From NCBI GenBank assembly GCA_025964555.1, contig JAOPYQ010000021.1, positions 1-64,000 of the forward strand: a stretch of 64,000 bases of DNA, read 5' to 3'. Below, piece after piece: positions 7,346 to 15,789 of this stretch; within the stretch, counting starts at the first letter, position 1; each line of letters begins with the position of its first letter. This DNA is from Thermoleophilia bacterium. GTDB lineage: Bacteria > Actinomycetota > Thermoleophilia > Gaiellales > SKUG01. A program made the position numbers and the translations under genes. Under the pieces are notes generated by a model. It saw only the letters and a program-made list of their open reading frames with translations, made no database searches and was not told the DNA's origin.

Positions 7346-10294
7346 TCAGGCCAGGACCCGGAACGCGACCGTCCTCGGGAAGGAGCGGTTCCCGTTCTTG
7401 TCAGTCGCGATGACCCGGATGCGGATGAGCAGCGTGCGTCCGGCGCGGGTCGCGCGCAGCTGGGTGCAGGCCCGGGAGCGAGCATCGAGCTGCAGGTGCA
7501 GGGCGCGCCACGCCCGCCTCGGCACGACCGAGGTGCGGTTCCTGGCGCCGATCGGCAGCGCGTTGACGATCGCGAGCTCGGTCGACCACATGCGGAACGT
7601 GACCTTGCACGTGCGGCGAGCGACGCCGGCACGCTGCTGCACGAGCTGCAGTCGCCACTGCGGCGCCACGGTGTCGAGCGGTGCACCACTCTCGCTGAGC
7701 GGCAGGCCGTTCCAGAACGGCACCTGTCGCCCGTCGACCGTGAGGTAATAGACGATGTTGCGCGGACACGCGCCGTGGCTCTGGACCGTGCAGCCGGGCG
7801 GGAGTGTCAGGTTGTTCGCGGATCCGGGCTGACCGGGGGTGCCGTTCGTCCCGTTCGTGCCGTTCGCGCCGCCCGCTCCTCCAGTGCCGCCCGCGCCGCC
7901 GGTGCCGTTGGTGCCTCCGGTTCCGTTGGTGCCGTCGCGCGGATCGGGGGTGCCGCCACCTCCACCGTCGCCGGTGGGACATCCAGCGGGGCGCGGCGTC
8001 GCCGTGCAGTCGGGCGTCGGTGCGGGTGGTTGGGTCTGCGCGACGTAGGCGTACTCGATGGTCACGGATTCGAGCCCGACCCCGGTTGGACCGTGCAGCT
8101 GGAGCGGCCCCGCTGCCTGGATCACGGCGCGCAGCTCCGCGCCGCCGGACGCGGTGATGTCCGCGACGGCCACCACTGCCGTGGACGTTCGCAGCTCCGC
8201 GCGCCCCGCAACGGGCCGGCCGTGGTCGATGAACATCGCGCCGACCGTGATCGCGGTGCCGTGTTCCACGCGTGTGGTGGCGGTCGGTGCGCTGTAGACG
8301 AAGATGCCGGTCATCGACGTCGGGTTGGGGATGTCGTCGCCGCTGTCGGCGGAGTACGCGATCTCGGTGGTCGCCCGATTGCCGCGCGTGTCGGCGACCG
8401 ACACGACGATGGTGTGGCGTCCGTCGACGAGGTAGCCGACCTGTGCCTGCAGGCGCGCGGTTGCGCTCGACGCGACGAGCGGTGCGCCATCGACGTGCAC
8501 GGTCCACGTCGACGCGTCGATGCCGCTCTGGATGTCCGTGGCGCGCACGTCGAGCACCGGCGTGTTGCCTCCGGCGGCCGTCGGCGATGCGACGGCGAGT
8601 TCGGGCGGCGTGCGGTCGGCCAAAAAGCGGTACGTGAACTCGACGGGCGCGAGCCCACTGCCGACGGGCGGCACGATCGTCAACGGACCCGGGACCATGA
8701 CGCGCACGGGAATGTCGACGGCGCCGCTCGGCGCGATCGCCTGGCTCGCGAGCGTGGTGTCGCCGGAACGGATCTCGACGGTTCCCGCGACCGGTCGGCC
8801 GAACCGGGCGAGAATCGCGCCGATGCGCAGCTCGTCGCCTTCGTGCACCTCGGTGTCAGCGCTCGGCACGCGCCAGGTGAACACGCACGTCATGCAGGTG
8901 GTGTTCGGGATCTCGTCGCCGCTCTCGGCCGCGTAGGCGAGGGTCTTCGTCGCGCGGTTGCCGGAGCGGTCGCGCACGCTCACCTCGACGGTGTGCGTGC
9001 CGTCGACGAGTGCGCCGATCGCTGCCTGCAGTCGGGTCGTGGAGCTCGTTGCGACCAGCGGCGCGCCATCGACCGTCACCGCCCACGTGGAGGGGTCGAT
9101 TCCGGCGCGGTCGTCGCTGGCGGAGATGTCGAGCACGGGCTCGTTTCCGCCTGCTGCGTTCGGGGAGGCGGTCGCGAGCGTGGGCGCGACGTCGTCGACC
9201 ACCGAGAAGTTCCGGGAGACGTTCGACTCGTTGCCCATGGCATCGACGACGCGGAAGCGGATCGAGTGCGCGCCGGGCGCGAGGGTCGGTGTCGTGTACT
9301 CGCCGGCGTTGGCGACGTGGGCGCCGTCGAGGTAGGCCTGCACGGCGGCGACGCCGCTGTGCGCATCGGCGTAGTCGATCCTGAAGGTCGGGGTGTATCC
9401 GGGCGCGGCCGATCCGCGCCAGGTGCGGCCCTCGGTGACGGGTGCTCCGCCGCTGGTGATGTCGGAGATGCTCGGTGCGGTGACGTCGAAGGCGACGTTG
9501 AAGGTGTTCTCGGCGTAGTTGCCGCTCTTGTCGGAGACGGCGGCGCGGAAGGTGTAGGTGCCGGTGCCGGGCGGGCCGACGCAGACCGTGCGATCGGTCT
9601 GGAACGTGCCGGTCGTGACGCCGGCGCTCGCGAAGCTCGGCGTGTCGTAGTACGCACCGGTGCTGACATTGGCGAGGTGCACTCCCTCGATGCCTGAGCC
9701 AGCGTCGGCGTGGCCGTAGCGGATGCATGCGCCGCCGGCGCCGTGCCAGCCCTCGTGGCCGGCGAGGATGTTGAGCACGGGCACGTGCGGATCGACGAGG
9801 TTGACGGAGAACGAGCCTGCGTCGAACCACTGCGTGCCGCCGCTGACGGTCTGCGGCGGTCCGGCATTGATGAGCTGGATCGCGAGCCACGTGCCCATGT
9901 CGGGCCACTGGCGCGTGTAGGTGCGGACGGTGGCGTCGCCCTGGAGCGTGGTCGTGCCGGCGCCGTCGACGATGTTGCGCTGTTCGAAGTTCGCGTTGTT
10001 GTGGCGGTAGCTGCCCGCGATCGAACCGGCAAGTGCGTCGAGCCCGGCGGGGACGGTCCAGCGCAGGTTGCAGTAGCCGCTCGTGGGGATGGTGGCGGGC
10101 GCCGACTCGCAGCGGTTCGCGCCGCCCCAGGGGCTGTATCCGCCGCTCTGTTCCCAGCTGAAGCCGTTGGAGCCGGCGGCGGGCGAACCGCTCCACCAGT
10201 AGGAGCCGGCGTGGGCGGATCGTGGGAGCAGCAGCAGCACGACGGTCGTCGCGAGGAGCAGGAGCGTTCTGGTGATGGGGGTTGCGCGGTGCAT
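7346..10294 (-). CDS. Large secreted Ig-like repeat protein with collagen-like tract
   Basis: A 982-residue exported protein. An N-terminal signal peptide is clear (basic start, then TLLLLATTVVLLLL and a SAHA-type cleavage site). The mature part begins with an aromatic-rich domain. Several Ig-like/bacterial surface domains follow, including a tandem pair about 190 residues apart, each with PVLD, VDGAPLVA, LVDGTHT/LVDGRHT and SGNRAT/RGNRAT. Next comes a run of about a dozen Gly-X-Y triplets of the GTNGTG and GTPGQP type, and then a C-terminal domain with Cys residues. No sortase motif or membrane anchor is seen, so it is probably secreted or loosely cell-wall associated. The start is supported by GGAGG and the signal peptide. 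It separates comM from yraN and appears lineage-specific. Confidence 0.85.
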   Translation of the reverse strand: MHRATPITRTLLLLATTVVLLLLPRSAHAGSYWWSGSPAAGSNGFSWEQSGGYSPWGGANRCESAPATIPTSGYCNLRWTVPAGLDALAGSIAGSYRHNNANFEQRNIVDGAGTTTLQGDATVRTYTRQWPDMGTWLAIQLINAGPPQTVSGGTQWFDAGSFSVNLVDPHVPVLNILAGHEGWHGAGGACIRYGHADAGSGIEGVHLANVSTGAYYDTPSFASAGVTTGTFQTDRTVCVGPPGTGTYTFRAAVSDKSGNYAENTFNVAFDVTAPSISDITSGGAPVTEGRTWRGSAAPGYTPTFRIDYADAHSGVAAVQAYLDGAHVANAGEYTTPTLAPGAHSIRFRVVDAMGNESNVSRNFSVVDDVAPTLATASPNAAGGNEPVLDISASDDRAGIDPSTWAVTVDGAPLVATSSTTRLQAAIGALVDGTHTVEVSVRDRSGNRATKTLAYAAESGDEIPNTTCMTCVFTWRVPSADTEVHEGDELRIGAILARFGRPVAGTVEIRSGDTTLASQAIAPSGAVDIPVRVMVPGPLTIVPPVGSGLAPVEFTYRFLADRTPPELAVASPTAAGGNTPVLDVRATDIQSGIDASTWTVHVDGAPLVASSATARLQAQVGYLVDGRHTIVVSVADTRGNRATTEIAYSADSGDDIPNPTSMTGIFVYSAPTATTRVEHGTAITVGAMFIDHGRPVAGRAELRTSTAVVAVADITASGGAELRAVIQAAGPLQLHGPTGVGLESVTIEYAYVAQTQPPAPTPDCTATPRPAGCPTGDGGGGGTPDPRDGTNGTGGTNGTGGAGGTGGAGGANGTNGTNGTPGQPGSANNLTLPPGCTVQSHGACPRNIVYYLTVDGRQVPFWNGLPLSESGAPLDTVAPQWRLQLVQQRAGVARRTCKVTFRMWSTELAIVNALPIGARNRTSVVPRRAWRALHLQLDARSRACTQLRATRAGRTLLIRIRVIATDKNGNRSFPRTVAFRVLA

Positions 10295-10341
10295 GGACGT
10301 GGTGCCTCCGTGGCGGTCGTCGTGTCGGCTGGACATCGACG

Positions 10342-10370
10342 ACGGTAGGGGCTGCGATGCGCGTTGTGAA
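10342..10370 (-). promoter_or_regulatory. Promoter of the secreted Ig-like/collagen-like protein
   Basis: On the minus strand, TTCACA (10365-10370) and TACCGT (10342-10347) are separated by exactly 17 bases, a good sigma-70-type promoter. It would give a leader of about 40 bases to the start at 10294. Confidence 0.5.
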
Positions 10371-10386
10371 CGAGTGTCACGCGGTT

Positions 10387-10399
10387 GTGACGAAGTCAC
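10387..10399. promoter_or_regulatory. Palindromic operator candidate GTGAC-GAA-GTCAC
   Basis: A perfect inverted repeat of 5+5 bases lies just upstream of the promoter of the secreted protein and in the divergent region before yraN. Further GTCAC/GTGAC half-sites lie within 30 bases on both sides, which suggests a cluster of regulator sites. The regulator is unknown. Confidence 0.35.
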
Positions 10400-10457
10400 G
10401 ACTGACATGTGACGATGCGCGCGACTTTCGTGCGTCCTGACACGTCAGCGTTGCGGC

Positions 10458-11003
10458 ATGGACCTGCTCACGGGATATGCATCGAAGACGACGGACACGA
10501 CGATCGGGTGGGGCATGCACGGCGTGCGCGCAGCCGCTGCGATGGAGCGTGCGCGCTGCGGCAGGCGCCCCGCGCAGCGCGTGTTCTTCGACGAGCGCCA
10601 GCGGGCCGGTGGAAGCGGAGCGAGCGGAGGCCCTGCCGGTGGCGGCACCTACCAGGCGGGGCTGTTCGGCGAGGAGGTGGTCGCCGACGGGCTCGTGGCG
10701 GCGGGGTGGCGGATGCTCGGTCATCGAGTGCGCACCCGCGTGGGCGAGATCGACGTGATCGCTCGACGCCACGACACGATCGTGTTCGCGGAGGTGAAGA
10801 CCGCAGGTCCGGGACGCCTCGGCGTCGAGGAGTGCGTCAGCGCCAAGCAGCGGCACCGCATCCGTCGCGCGGCTGTCGCATGGATGGCTGCGAATCCGCG
10901 GCTGCAGCGTGGCGTGCGCCGGTATCGCTTCGACGTGTTCCTGGTGCGGCGCGACGAGGACGGCGCGATCGTGCGCATCGATCACGTGCGCGATGCGTTC
11001 TGA
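10458..11003 (+). CDS. yraN: YraN/UPF0102 family putative endonuclease
   Basis: A 181-residue member of the UPF0102 family, a predicted restriction-like endonuclease fold. The signature is visible as GEIDVIARR followed by VFAEVKT, with Asp, Glu and Lys in the catalytic pattern (D-x-E-V-K). The family domain begins only near residue 65 (GLFGEEVVADGLVAAGW). The first 60 residues are a Gly/Ala/Arg-rich extension, so a downstream start is possible. In related genomes yraN sits beside rnhB, as here, but it is read on the opposite strand from the rest of the chain. Confidence 0.85.
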   Translation: MDLLTGYASKTTDTTIGWGMHGVRAAAAMERARCGRRPAQRVFFDERQRAGGSGASGGPAGGGTYQAGLFGEEVVADGLVAAGWRMLGHRVRTRVGEIDVIARRHDTIVFAEVKTAGPGRLGVEECVSAKQRHRIRRAAVAWMAANPRLQRGVRRYRFDVFLVRRDEDGAIVRIDHVRDAF

Positions 11004-11008
11004 AGGAA

Positions 11009-11755
11009 CTAGGCAGGCGCGGTGACGCGCAAGTGAAACGTGGTGCGCGTTCCCGGAGCGGGCAGCTCCGCGCGCCCGGCCCCGACGTAGGACTGCGCCT
11101 CGTAGCTCATGCGGTGGTGGTGGCACGTGCCGTGCAGCGCGATGCGTTCGGCGTGCAGCTCGGTCGCGTACCCGTGGTGTTCGGTGAACGCCCACTTGAA
11201 GTCGGTCTCGTCGTCGAGGCGGTTCATGAGGCGGTCACGGGTGACCTTCGCGACGATCGCGCCCGCGGCGATCGCGGCGCTGGTGCGGTCACCCTTGATG
11301 ATCCTGCGACACTCGTGCACCGTGCCGCAGGCGAGCAGCTCGATCGGCTCGAGCTGGAAGCCGTCGACCAGGACGGCCTCGACAGGGGACGACAGCTGCT
11401 GCAGCGCGCGACGCATCGCGGCGATGTTGCACTTGTGCAGCCCACGCGCGTCGATCGTCACCGAGGGCACGAGCGCGACGGAGATGTCACGCGCGCGGCT
11501 GAGCACGACGCGGTAGAGCTTGTCGCGCATGTCGGCGGTGAGCAGCTTGGAATCGTTGAGCTGACCGAGCGCAGCGGCCTCGGGCCCGGAGAGTCGATCC
11601 ATGTCGAGGACGACCGCCGCCGCGACGAGCGGGCCGGCGAGGCAGCCGCGGCCGGCCTCGTCCACGCCCGCGACGTAGCGCCCGATCTTGCGATCATGCG
11701 CGAGCAGCTTCTTGCCGGGTCGGGGCTTGGCTCGTTTGGTGGCGGGGGGCGTCAT
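11009..11755 (-). CDS. rnhB: Ribonuclease HII
   Basis: A 248-residue RNase HII, which removes RNA from RNA-DNA hybrids and single ribonucleotides from DNA. The catalytic Asp and Glu lie in VAGVDEAGRGCLAGPLV. Further conserved acidic residues are in VLVDGF and in the AKVTRDRLMNRLDDE segment. Length is normal, with a short basic N-terminal extension (TPPATKRAKPRPGKK) and a C-terminal tail. The start overlaps the stop of lepB by ATGA, so it is translated with lepB. Confidence 0.95.
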   Translation of the reverse strand: MTPPATKRAKPRPGKKLLAHDRKIGRYVAGVDEAGRGCLAGPLVAAAVVLDMDRLSGPEAAALGQLNDSKLLTADMRDKLYRVVLSRARDISVALVPSVTIDARGLHKCNIAAMRRALQQLSSPVEAVLVDGFQLEPIELLACGTVHECRRIIKGDRTSAAIAAGAIVAKVTRDRLMNRLDDETDFKWAFTEHHGYATELHAERIALHGTCHHHRMSYEAQSYVGAGRAELPAPGTRTTFHLRVTAPA

Positions 11756-12321
11756 GACCAGTCAACCGTACCGAATCGCGTGAAGGGCCAGAACCGCACC
11801 GTGACCGTGCCGACCACTCGATCGAGCTGGAGCGGCCCGAACGAGCGGCTGTCGATCGAGTTGTCGCGGTTGTCGCCCAGCAGGTACACCTCGTCGCGCG
11901 CCAGCTGGACGCGCTCGATATCGACCGTGTCGGCTGCCGGGGATCCGACCCTGCGCTCGGATTCCGGCAGCCACTTCTCCTCGAGCAGCGTGTCGTCGTC
12001 GATCGCGATCTGGCCGTCGTGCGCCTCGATGCTCTCGCCGGGCAGTCCGATCACGCGCTTGACGACGAGCGGCTCGCCCTCGCGAGGCGATCGGAACACG
12101 AGGACGTCACCGCGGTCGAGCTTGCGAGCGAGCTCCTCGGCCGAGTCGTAGGAGCGTCGAACGAGGATTCGGTCCCCGATCTCGAGGTTCGGCTCCATCG
12201 ACGGGCTCGGAACGTGCAGCGGCAAGGCGACCCAGCGCTGCACCACGAAGACGGCGACGTTCGCCACCGCAACGACGACGAGCACCCCGAAGAGTGCCCG
12301 ACTCGTCAGCATGCGTCGCAT
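11752..12321 (-). CDS. lepB: Signal peptidase I
   Basis: A 189-residue type I signal peptidase, membrane-anchored by one N-terminal segment (FGVLVVVAVANVAVFVV), with the catalytic domain outside. The Ser nucleophile is in PSPSMEPNLEIGDRILV, and the Lys general base in PLVVKRVIGLPGE. The box-E motif YLLGDNRDNSIDSR is present. It cleaves Sec signal peptides, such as that of the large secreted protein nearby. It lies in the usual rplS-lepB-rnhB order. Confidence 0.95.
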   Translation of the reverse strand: MRRMLTSRALFGVLVVVAVANVAVFVVQRWVALPLHVPSPSMEPNLEIGDRILVRRSYDSAEELARKLDRGDVLVFRSPREGEPLVVKRVIGLPGESIEAHDGQIAIDDDTLLEEKWLPESERRVGSPAADTVDIERVQLARDEVYLLGDNRDNSIDSRSFGPLQLDRVVGTVTVRFWPFTRFGTVDWS

Positions 12322-12346
12322 GCCAGAAACCTCGCGATGCGTCCGC

Positions 12347-12694
12347 TCAGGACTGCTTCTCGCGGATGCGGGCCTTCTTGCCCAGCTTCTCGCGCAGGTA
12401 GTAGAGCTTCGCGCGGCGCACGTCGCCGATCATGCGCACTTCGATCTTGTCGATCTTCGGCGTGTGCATCGGGAACGTACGCTCGACGCCGACGCCGAAC
12501 GACTGCTTGCGGACGGTGAACGTCTCGTTCATGCCGGCGCCCTGGATCTTGATGACCGAGCCCTCGAACACCTGGATGCGCTCGCGAGTGCCCTCGATGA
12601 CGCGGAAGTGCACACGCACGGTGTCGCCCGCCTTGAAGTGCGGCACCTCGCGAAGCTGCTCGCGCTCGATATCGTGGATGAGGTTCATCGACAT
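12347..12694 (-). CDS. rplS: 50S ribosomal protein L19
   Basis: A 115-residue L19, standard size, at the 30S-50S interface. Recognised by [40 protein letters not shown] and the ending [18 protein letters not shown]. The start ([10 protein letters not shown]) is supported by a GGAG site nine bases upstream. A longer reading from 12739 lacks such support. It belongs to the trmD-rplS-lepB order but is separated from trmD by two unknown genes. Confidence 0.96.
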   Translation of the reverse strand: MSMNLIHDIEREQLREVPHFKAGDTVRVHFRVIEGTRERIQVFEGSVIKIQGAGMNETFTVRKQSFGVGVERTFPMHTPKIDKIEVRMIGDVRRAKLYYLREKLGKKARIREKQS

Positions 12695-12771
12695 GGGAAA
12701 AACTCCAGGTTGGTTCGGTCTCGCGCACGAGGCCAGCACGCCGCAACACGACGGGGCACGCGCGACGGCGA

Positions 12772-12777
12772 ATGGTA
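12772..12777 (-). promoter_or_regulatory. -10 box (TACCAT) upstream of rplS
   Basis: TACCAT on the minus strand lies about 77 bases before the rplS start, immediately after the stop of the upstream signalling gene, so rplS can be transcribed separately. No convincing -35 is seen. Confidence 0.35.
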
Positions 12778-13452
12778 TCAGGAATCCGCGGGCAGTGGCG
12801 CGGCGGACCCCTCACGCACGTCGACCTCGTGCATGAGCACGGCCTGTGCGCGGGCGATTCCCTGCTTCTCGACGGTCCACCACCCGTCTGCCTTCTCCAC
12901 CACGATTTCGATCGACGAGTCGTCGTGATCGGGCGCGACCACGAACCTGGAACCGGTCAGGTGCACGGATTCGTACTCGCCGATCGCCAGGTGGATGGTC
13001 ACCGCACAGGAATCGTCGCTGCACTCGCACACGAAGTCGATCGACTCCCCGAGCTCCTCGTCGGCAAGGTCGATGAGCATGTCGTTGATGCGGCGGAACT
13101 GCGCCTCGTTCATGCCCTTGCGGCGCTCGCGCAGCAGGGCTCGGCGCTTCGGGCCGTCGCGCACCTCGGTCATCGGAACCAGGTTGCTCTCCTCCGGACG
13201 CTGCACGATCGGATAGAGGGCGACACGCTCGAGTTCGGAGGCGTGCTCGGCCATCATGTCCAGCAGCGCAGCGCGGGTGTCGGGCTCCATGTCGGGACGC
13301 TCGCGGAGCGTCGCGATTCCCGAGACGATGGTGGTCAGCGGGTTCGCGAGCCGATGCCGCATGAGCTGCGTGTAGTCGCGCAGCGCGCGTCGATACTCGT
13401 CTTCGGAGCTCGTGGCCCCGGATTCCTTCGCGTCGCCGGGGGAAGCTTCCAT
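12778..13452 (-). CDS. Histidine-kinase-like H-box protein without ATPase domain
   Basis: A 224-residue protein. Near residues 30-55 it has a HisKA-like dimerisation helix with a conserved His ([17 protein letters not shown]), matching the H-box pattern of sensor kinases. No HATPase domain follows. Instead there is a second domain beginning [18 protein letters not shown] with the Cys motif [10 protein letters not shown] and then [13 protein letters not shown], a small cysteine-bearing module possibly binding metal. A role as a phosphotransfer or scaffold protein is inference. The chosen ATG lies six bases after a TACGCT box. A start 63 bases further upstream is open but unsupported. It interrupts the usual trmD-rplS neighbourhood. 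Confidence 0.7.
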   Translation of the reverse strand: MEASPGDAKESGATSSEDEYRRALRDYTQLMRHRLANPLTTIVSGIATLRERPDMEPDTRAALLDMMAEHASELERVALYPIVQRPEESNLVPMTEVRDGPKRRALLRERRKGMNEAQFRRINDMLIDLADEELGESIDFVCECSDDSCAVTIHLAIGEYESVHLTGSRFVVAPDHDDSSIEIVVEKADGWWTVEKQGIARAQAVLMHEVDVREGSAAPLPADS

Positions 13453-13458
13453 GCTCGC

Positions 13459-13464
13459 AGCGTA
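13459..13464 (-). promoter_or_regulatory. Leaderless-type -10 box (TACGCT) for the H-box protein
   Basis: TACGCT, then six bases, then ATG at 13452. This box is the reason for preferring 13452 over the longer reading. Confidence 0.45.
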
Positions 13465-13569
13465 GCAGCGCCACCGCCCGATCCCCGGAAACAGCTCCGG
13501 CTGTTCCTTCGACATTCAGATGGGATGTCGCCGCACGGGCGACGCGACGGGGAAGAGCGGGGGCTCGAC

Positions 13570-14061
13570 ATGCTTGGCATGAACACCGAATTGCGCACAG
13601 TTGCAGCAGGAGTCGTCCATCACGTCGACGGCGACCTGCACGTCACGAAGTTCGATTCGATGTTCGGGACGCCCAACCTCACCGAAACGGTGATGTCCTC
13701 CACGAGCGAGATCGGGGGCGGGCTGCCCACCTCCTACCACCTGACCGGCCAGGAAGCGGCCGTCGACGATCTCTATGCCGCATTCGCGAAGGCCGGGGTG
13801 CTCGACAACGCCCGGCCGCAGGGCGGCAACATGATGGCGGTGCCCTACGGCGACGTGAAGGAAGGCCAGTCCGCGCTCATCGCCGAGACGTTCGGCGGCG
13901 ACCACGGCGGGCCGACGGAGTACCGCCTCGTCTTCGACACCGACAAGCCACCCGCGAGCATCAAGGACGCCATGAAGGCACTCGACGAGCTCGTCGAGCA
14001 CGCGCACGCGCAGGGTCCGGATCCGTCCGGTGGCGCGATCGGCTTCGGCGGCCTCTCCTGA
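13570..14061 (+). CDS. Hypothetical protein between rplS block and trmD
   Basis: A 163-residue unknown protein. It is acidic and partly Gly-rich at the end (PDPSGGAIGFGGLS), with no signal peptide or membrane segment. The N-terminal part looks beta-rich (HHVDGDLHVTKFDS), and the end contains a helix (SIKDAMKALDELVEHAHAQ). The ATG follows GGGGG by seven bases, the G-rich leader also seen before other unknown genes here. It is on the plus strand inside a minus-strand housekeeping chain, and its stop codon abuts that of trmD in a palindrome. Confidence 0.7.
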   Translation: MLGMNTELRTVAAGVVHHVDGDLHVTKFDSMFGTPNLTETVMSSTSEIGGGLPTSYHLTGQEAAVDDLYAAFAKAGVLDNARPQGGNMMAVPYGDVKEGQSALIAETFGGDHGGPTEYRLVFDTDKPPASIKDAMKALDELVEHAHAQGPDPSGGAIGFGGLS

Positions 14062-14068
14062 TCAGGAG
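14055..14068. other. Perfect palindrome carrying both convergent stop codons
   Basis: CTCCTGATCAGGAG is a perfect 14-base palindrome. Its centre TGATCA is the stop of the plus-strand unknown gene followed directly by the stop of trmD. There is no spacer and no other terminator between the two genes. Confidence 0.7.
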
Positions 14069-14811
14069 GTCGTCGCGTCCGCCGAGGCCTCGGGCGACGC
14101 CGCGTTGCGCTCGGTGCGTGCGCGTGACTGCTCGAGGCGCCACTTCTGGATCTCCGCGTGGTGGCCCGAGCTGAGGATCTCGGGCACGCCCCAGCCGCGA
14201 AAGTCGGCGGGCCGGGTGTAGTGCGGATATTCCGCGCCGCCGTCGAGCGCATCCGAGAACGTCTCGTCGGACAGGCTCTCCTCGTTGCCGAGTGCCCCGG
14301 GAAGCTTGCGCGCGACGGCGTCGATCATCGTCATCGCAGCAACCTCGCCGCCTGACAGCACGTACGGCCCGATCGACACTTCCTCGGTCGCGACGTGTTC
14401 ATGCACGCGGTAGTCGAAGCCCTCGTAGCGCCCGCACAGGATCGTCGTCGGGCGCCGCTCCTGCGCCCAGCGGATCGCCATCGCATCGTCGAACGTGCGC
14501 CCCGCCGGGGTGAGCACGACGACACGGCGCCCGGCGCGGGTGTCCTCCACCGGCTGCGCGTAGTGCCCCTCCATCGCCGCGACGACGGCGTCGATGCGCA
14601 GCACCATCCCGGCGCCGCCGCCGTACGGGGTGTCGTCGACCTGGCGGTGCTTGAGGGGTGAGTGTTCACGCAGGTCGAGCGCGCGCAGGGCGAGCAGGCC
14701 GAGTTCGGTTGCGTTGCGAATCGGGCGTACCTCGTCGAGCCACTGCAGCCAGTGCGGGAACAGCGTCAGCACGTCGATCGACCACGGCTCAATCGGGTCG
14801 TCAGCGCTCAT
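14062..14811 (-). CDS. trmD: tRNA (guanine-N1-)-methyltransferase TrmD
   Basis: A 249-residue TrmD, which makes m1G37 in tRNAs with G36, using S-adenosylmethionine, and keeps the reading frame. The SPOUT trefoil-knot region is clear: CGRYEGFDYRVHEHV and SIGPYVLSGGEVAAM. The N-terminus IDVLTLFPHWL is typical of the family. It overlaps rimM by ATGA, as in the standard rpsP-khpA-rimM-trmD operon. The C-terminus is extended and ends in an Ala/Ser/Thr-rich tail. Confidence 0.96.
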   Translation of the reverse strand: MSADDPIEPWSIDVLTLFPHWLQWLDEVRPIRNATELGLLALRALDLREHSPLKHRQVDDTPYGGGAGMVLRIDAVVAAMEGHYAQPVEDTRAGRRVVVLTPAGRTFDDAMAIRWAQERRPTTILCGRYEGFDYRVHEHVATEEVSIGPYVLSGGEVAAMTMIDAVARKLPGALGNEESLSDETFSDALDGGAEYPHYTRPADFRGWGVPEILSSGHHAEIQKWRLEQSRARTERNAASPEASADATTS

Positions 14812-15407
14812 GTGTCGCGTTCCTCCATCGGCTCACCGACGCCGAGGAACGCGAGGTCCAGGTCGATACGGCGCGCCTCGACGTCGACGGTCGGCATCGC
14901 GTCGGTCACGAGCGGCGCGAGCAGCGTCTCGCCGGAGTCGAGCTGGATGGTGACGACGACGTTCGCGGGCAGCGACTCCGCCTTCGTTGCACGTCCGACG
15001 ACGGCGCCTGTCGCGACGTCGTGCACGGCGCATCCGACCAGGTCGGCAAGGAAGTACTCGTCCTCGTCAGGCTCGGGCAGCACCTCGCGAGGCAGGCACA
15101 CGAGCGCGCCGCGGAACCCCTCGGCCCCCTGGCGGTCCACGACGCCGTCGATGGCGACGATCGGTGCGCTCTCGTGCCCGCGCACGCTCGCGAACGTGAC
15201 CTCGTACTCGTCACCGGTCTCGGGCATGCGGAGCGTGACCGGCTCGGCTTCGGCAGCCACGTCGCGCAGGAGTGCGAGGATCTCCGGCTCGCAGCGGAGC
15301 TTGAGCTCGCCGCGAATGCCGTGGACCTTGGTCAGCGTCGCCACGGTCAGGACGTCCGGGCGATCGTCGGGCGAGCGCTCGTCGGGCGTTTCCGCCTCGT
15401 CGCTCAC
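14808..15407 (-). CDS. rimM: Ribosome maturation factor RimM
   Basis: A 199-residue RimM, which binds ribosomal protein S19 and assists 30S head assembly. The N-terminal barrel begins with LTVATLTKVHGIRGELKL, and the PRC-barrel part has EYFLADLVGCAV and ETLLAPLVTDAMPTVDVEA. It starts with GTG overlapping the khpA stop (GTGA) and ends overlapping trmD (ATGA), so the three are translationally coupled. Confidence 0.94.
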   Translation of the reverse strand: MSDEAETPDERSPDDRPDVLTVATLTKVHGIRGELKLRCEPEILALLRDVAAEAEPVTLRMPETGDEYEVTFASVRGHESAPIVAIDGVVDRQGAEGFRGALVCLPREVLPEPDEDEYFLADLVGCAVHDVATGAVVGRATKAESLPANVVVTIQLDSGETLLAPLVTDAMPTVDVEARRIDLDLAFLGVGEPMEERDT

Positions 15408-15745
15408 GCCTCGGTGGGCGCAGCCTCGGAATCACCCGGGGCGCCATCGCCAGCGGTGTCGCTGGCGGGAGCGTCGTCTGCGGGCTCGTCGTCATCTTCG
15501 ACGAGCTCGACGAGCGCTGTGGAGCCGTCACGGCCCGCTGCGGCGCGTACGACGACGCGCAGTGATCGGATGAGCCGACCGTTCTTGCCGATCACGCGGC
15601 CACGGTCAGGCCTGTCGACTTCGATGTCGACAAAGAGCTCGTCCCCGTCGACCTGCTCCGAGACGTTGACGTTCTCGGAGTTCTCGACGAGCTGCTCGAC
15701 CACGTACTGGACGTAGTCTGCAATCTGTCCGCTTCGTTCACCCAT
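15404..15745 (-). CDS. khpA: KH-domain RNA-binding protein KhpA
   Basis: A 113-residue KhpA/YlqC protein. The KH domain shows the GxxG loop in GRVIGKNGRLIRSLRVVV. It is followed by an acidic Asp/Ala-rich tail of about 35 residues that ordinary KhpA lacks. In other bacteria KhpA pairs with a second KH/Jag protein and influences cell division and small-RNA biology. It sits between rpsP and rimM, the usual position, and overlaps rimM by GTGA. Confidence 0.93.
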   Translation of the reverse strand: MGERSGQIADYVQYVVEQLVENSENVNVSEQVDGDELFVDIEVDRPDRGRVIGKNGRLIRSLRVVVRAAAGRDGSTALVELVEDDDEPADDAPASDTAGDGAPGDSEAAPTEA

Positions 15746-15789
15746 GGGATCGATGCTTGCAGCCGCGTCGGACGCGACCGCAGACGCCG

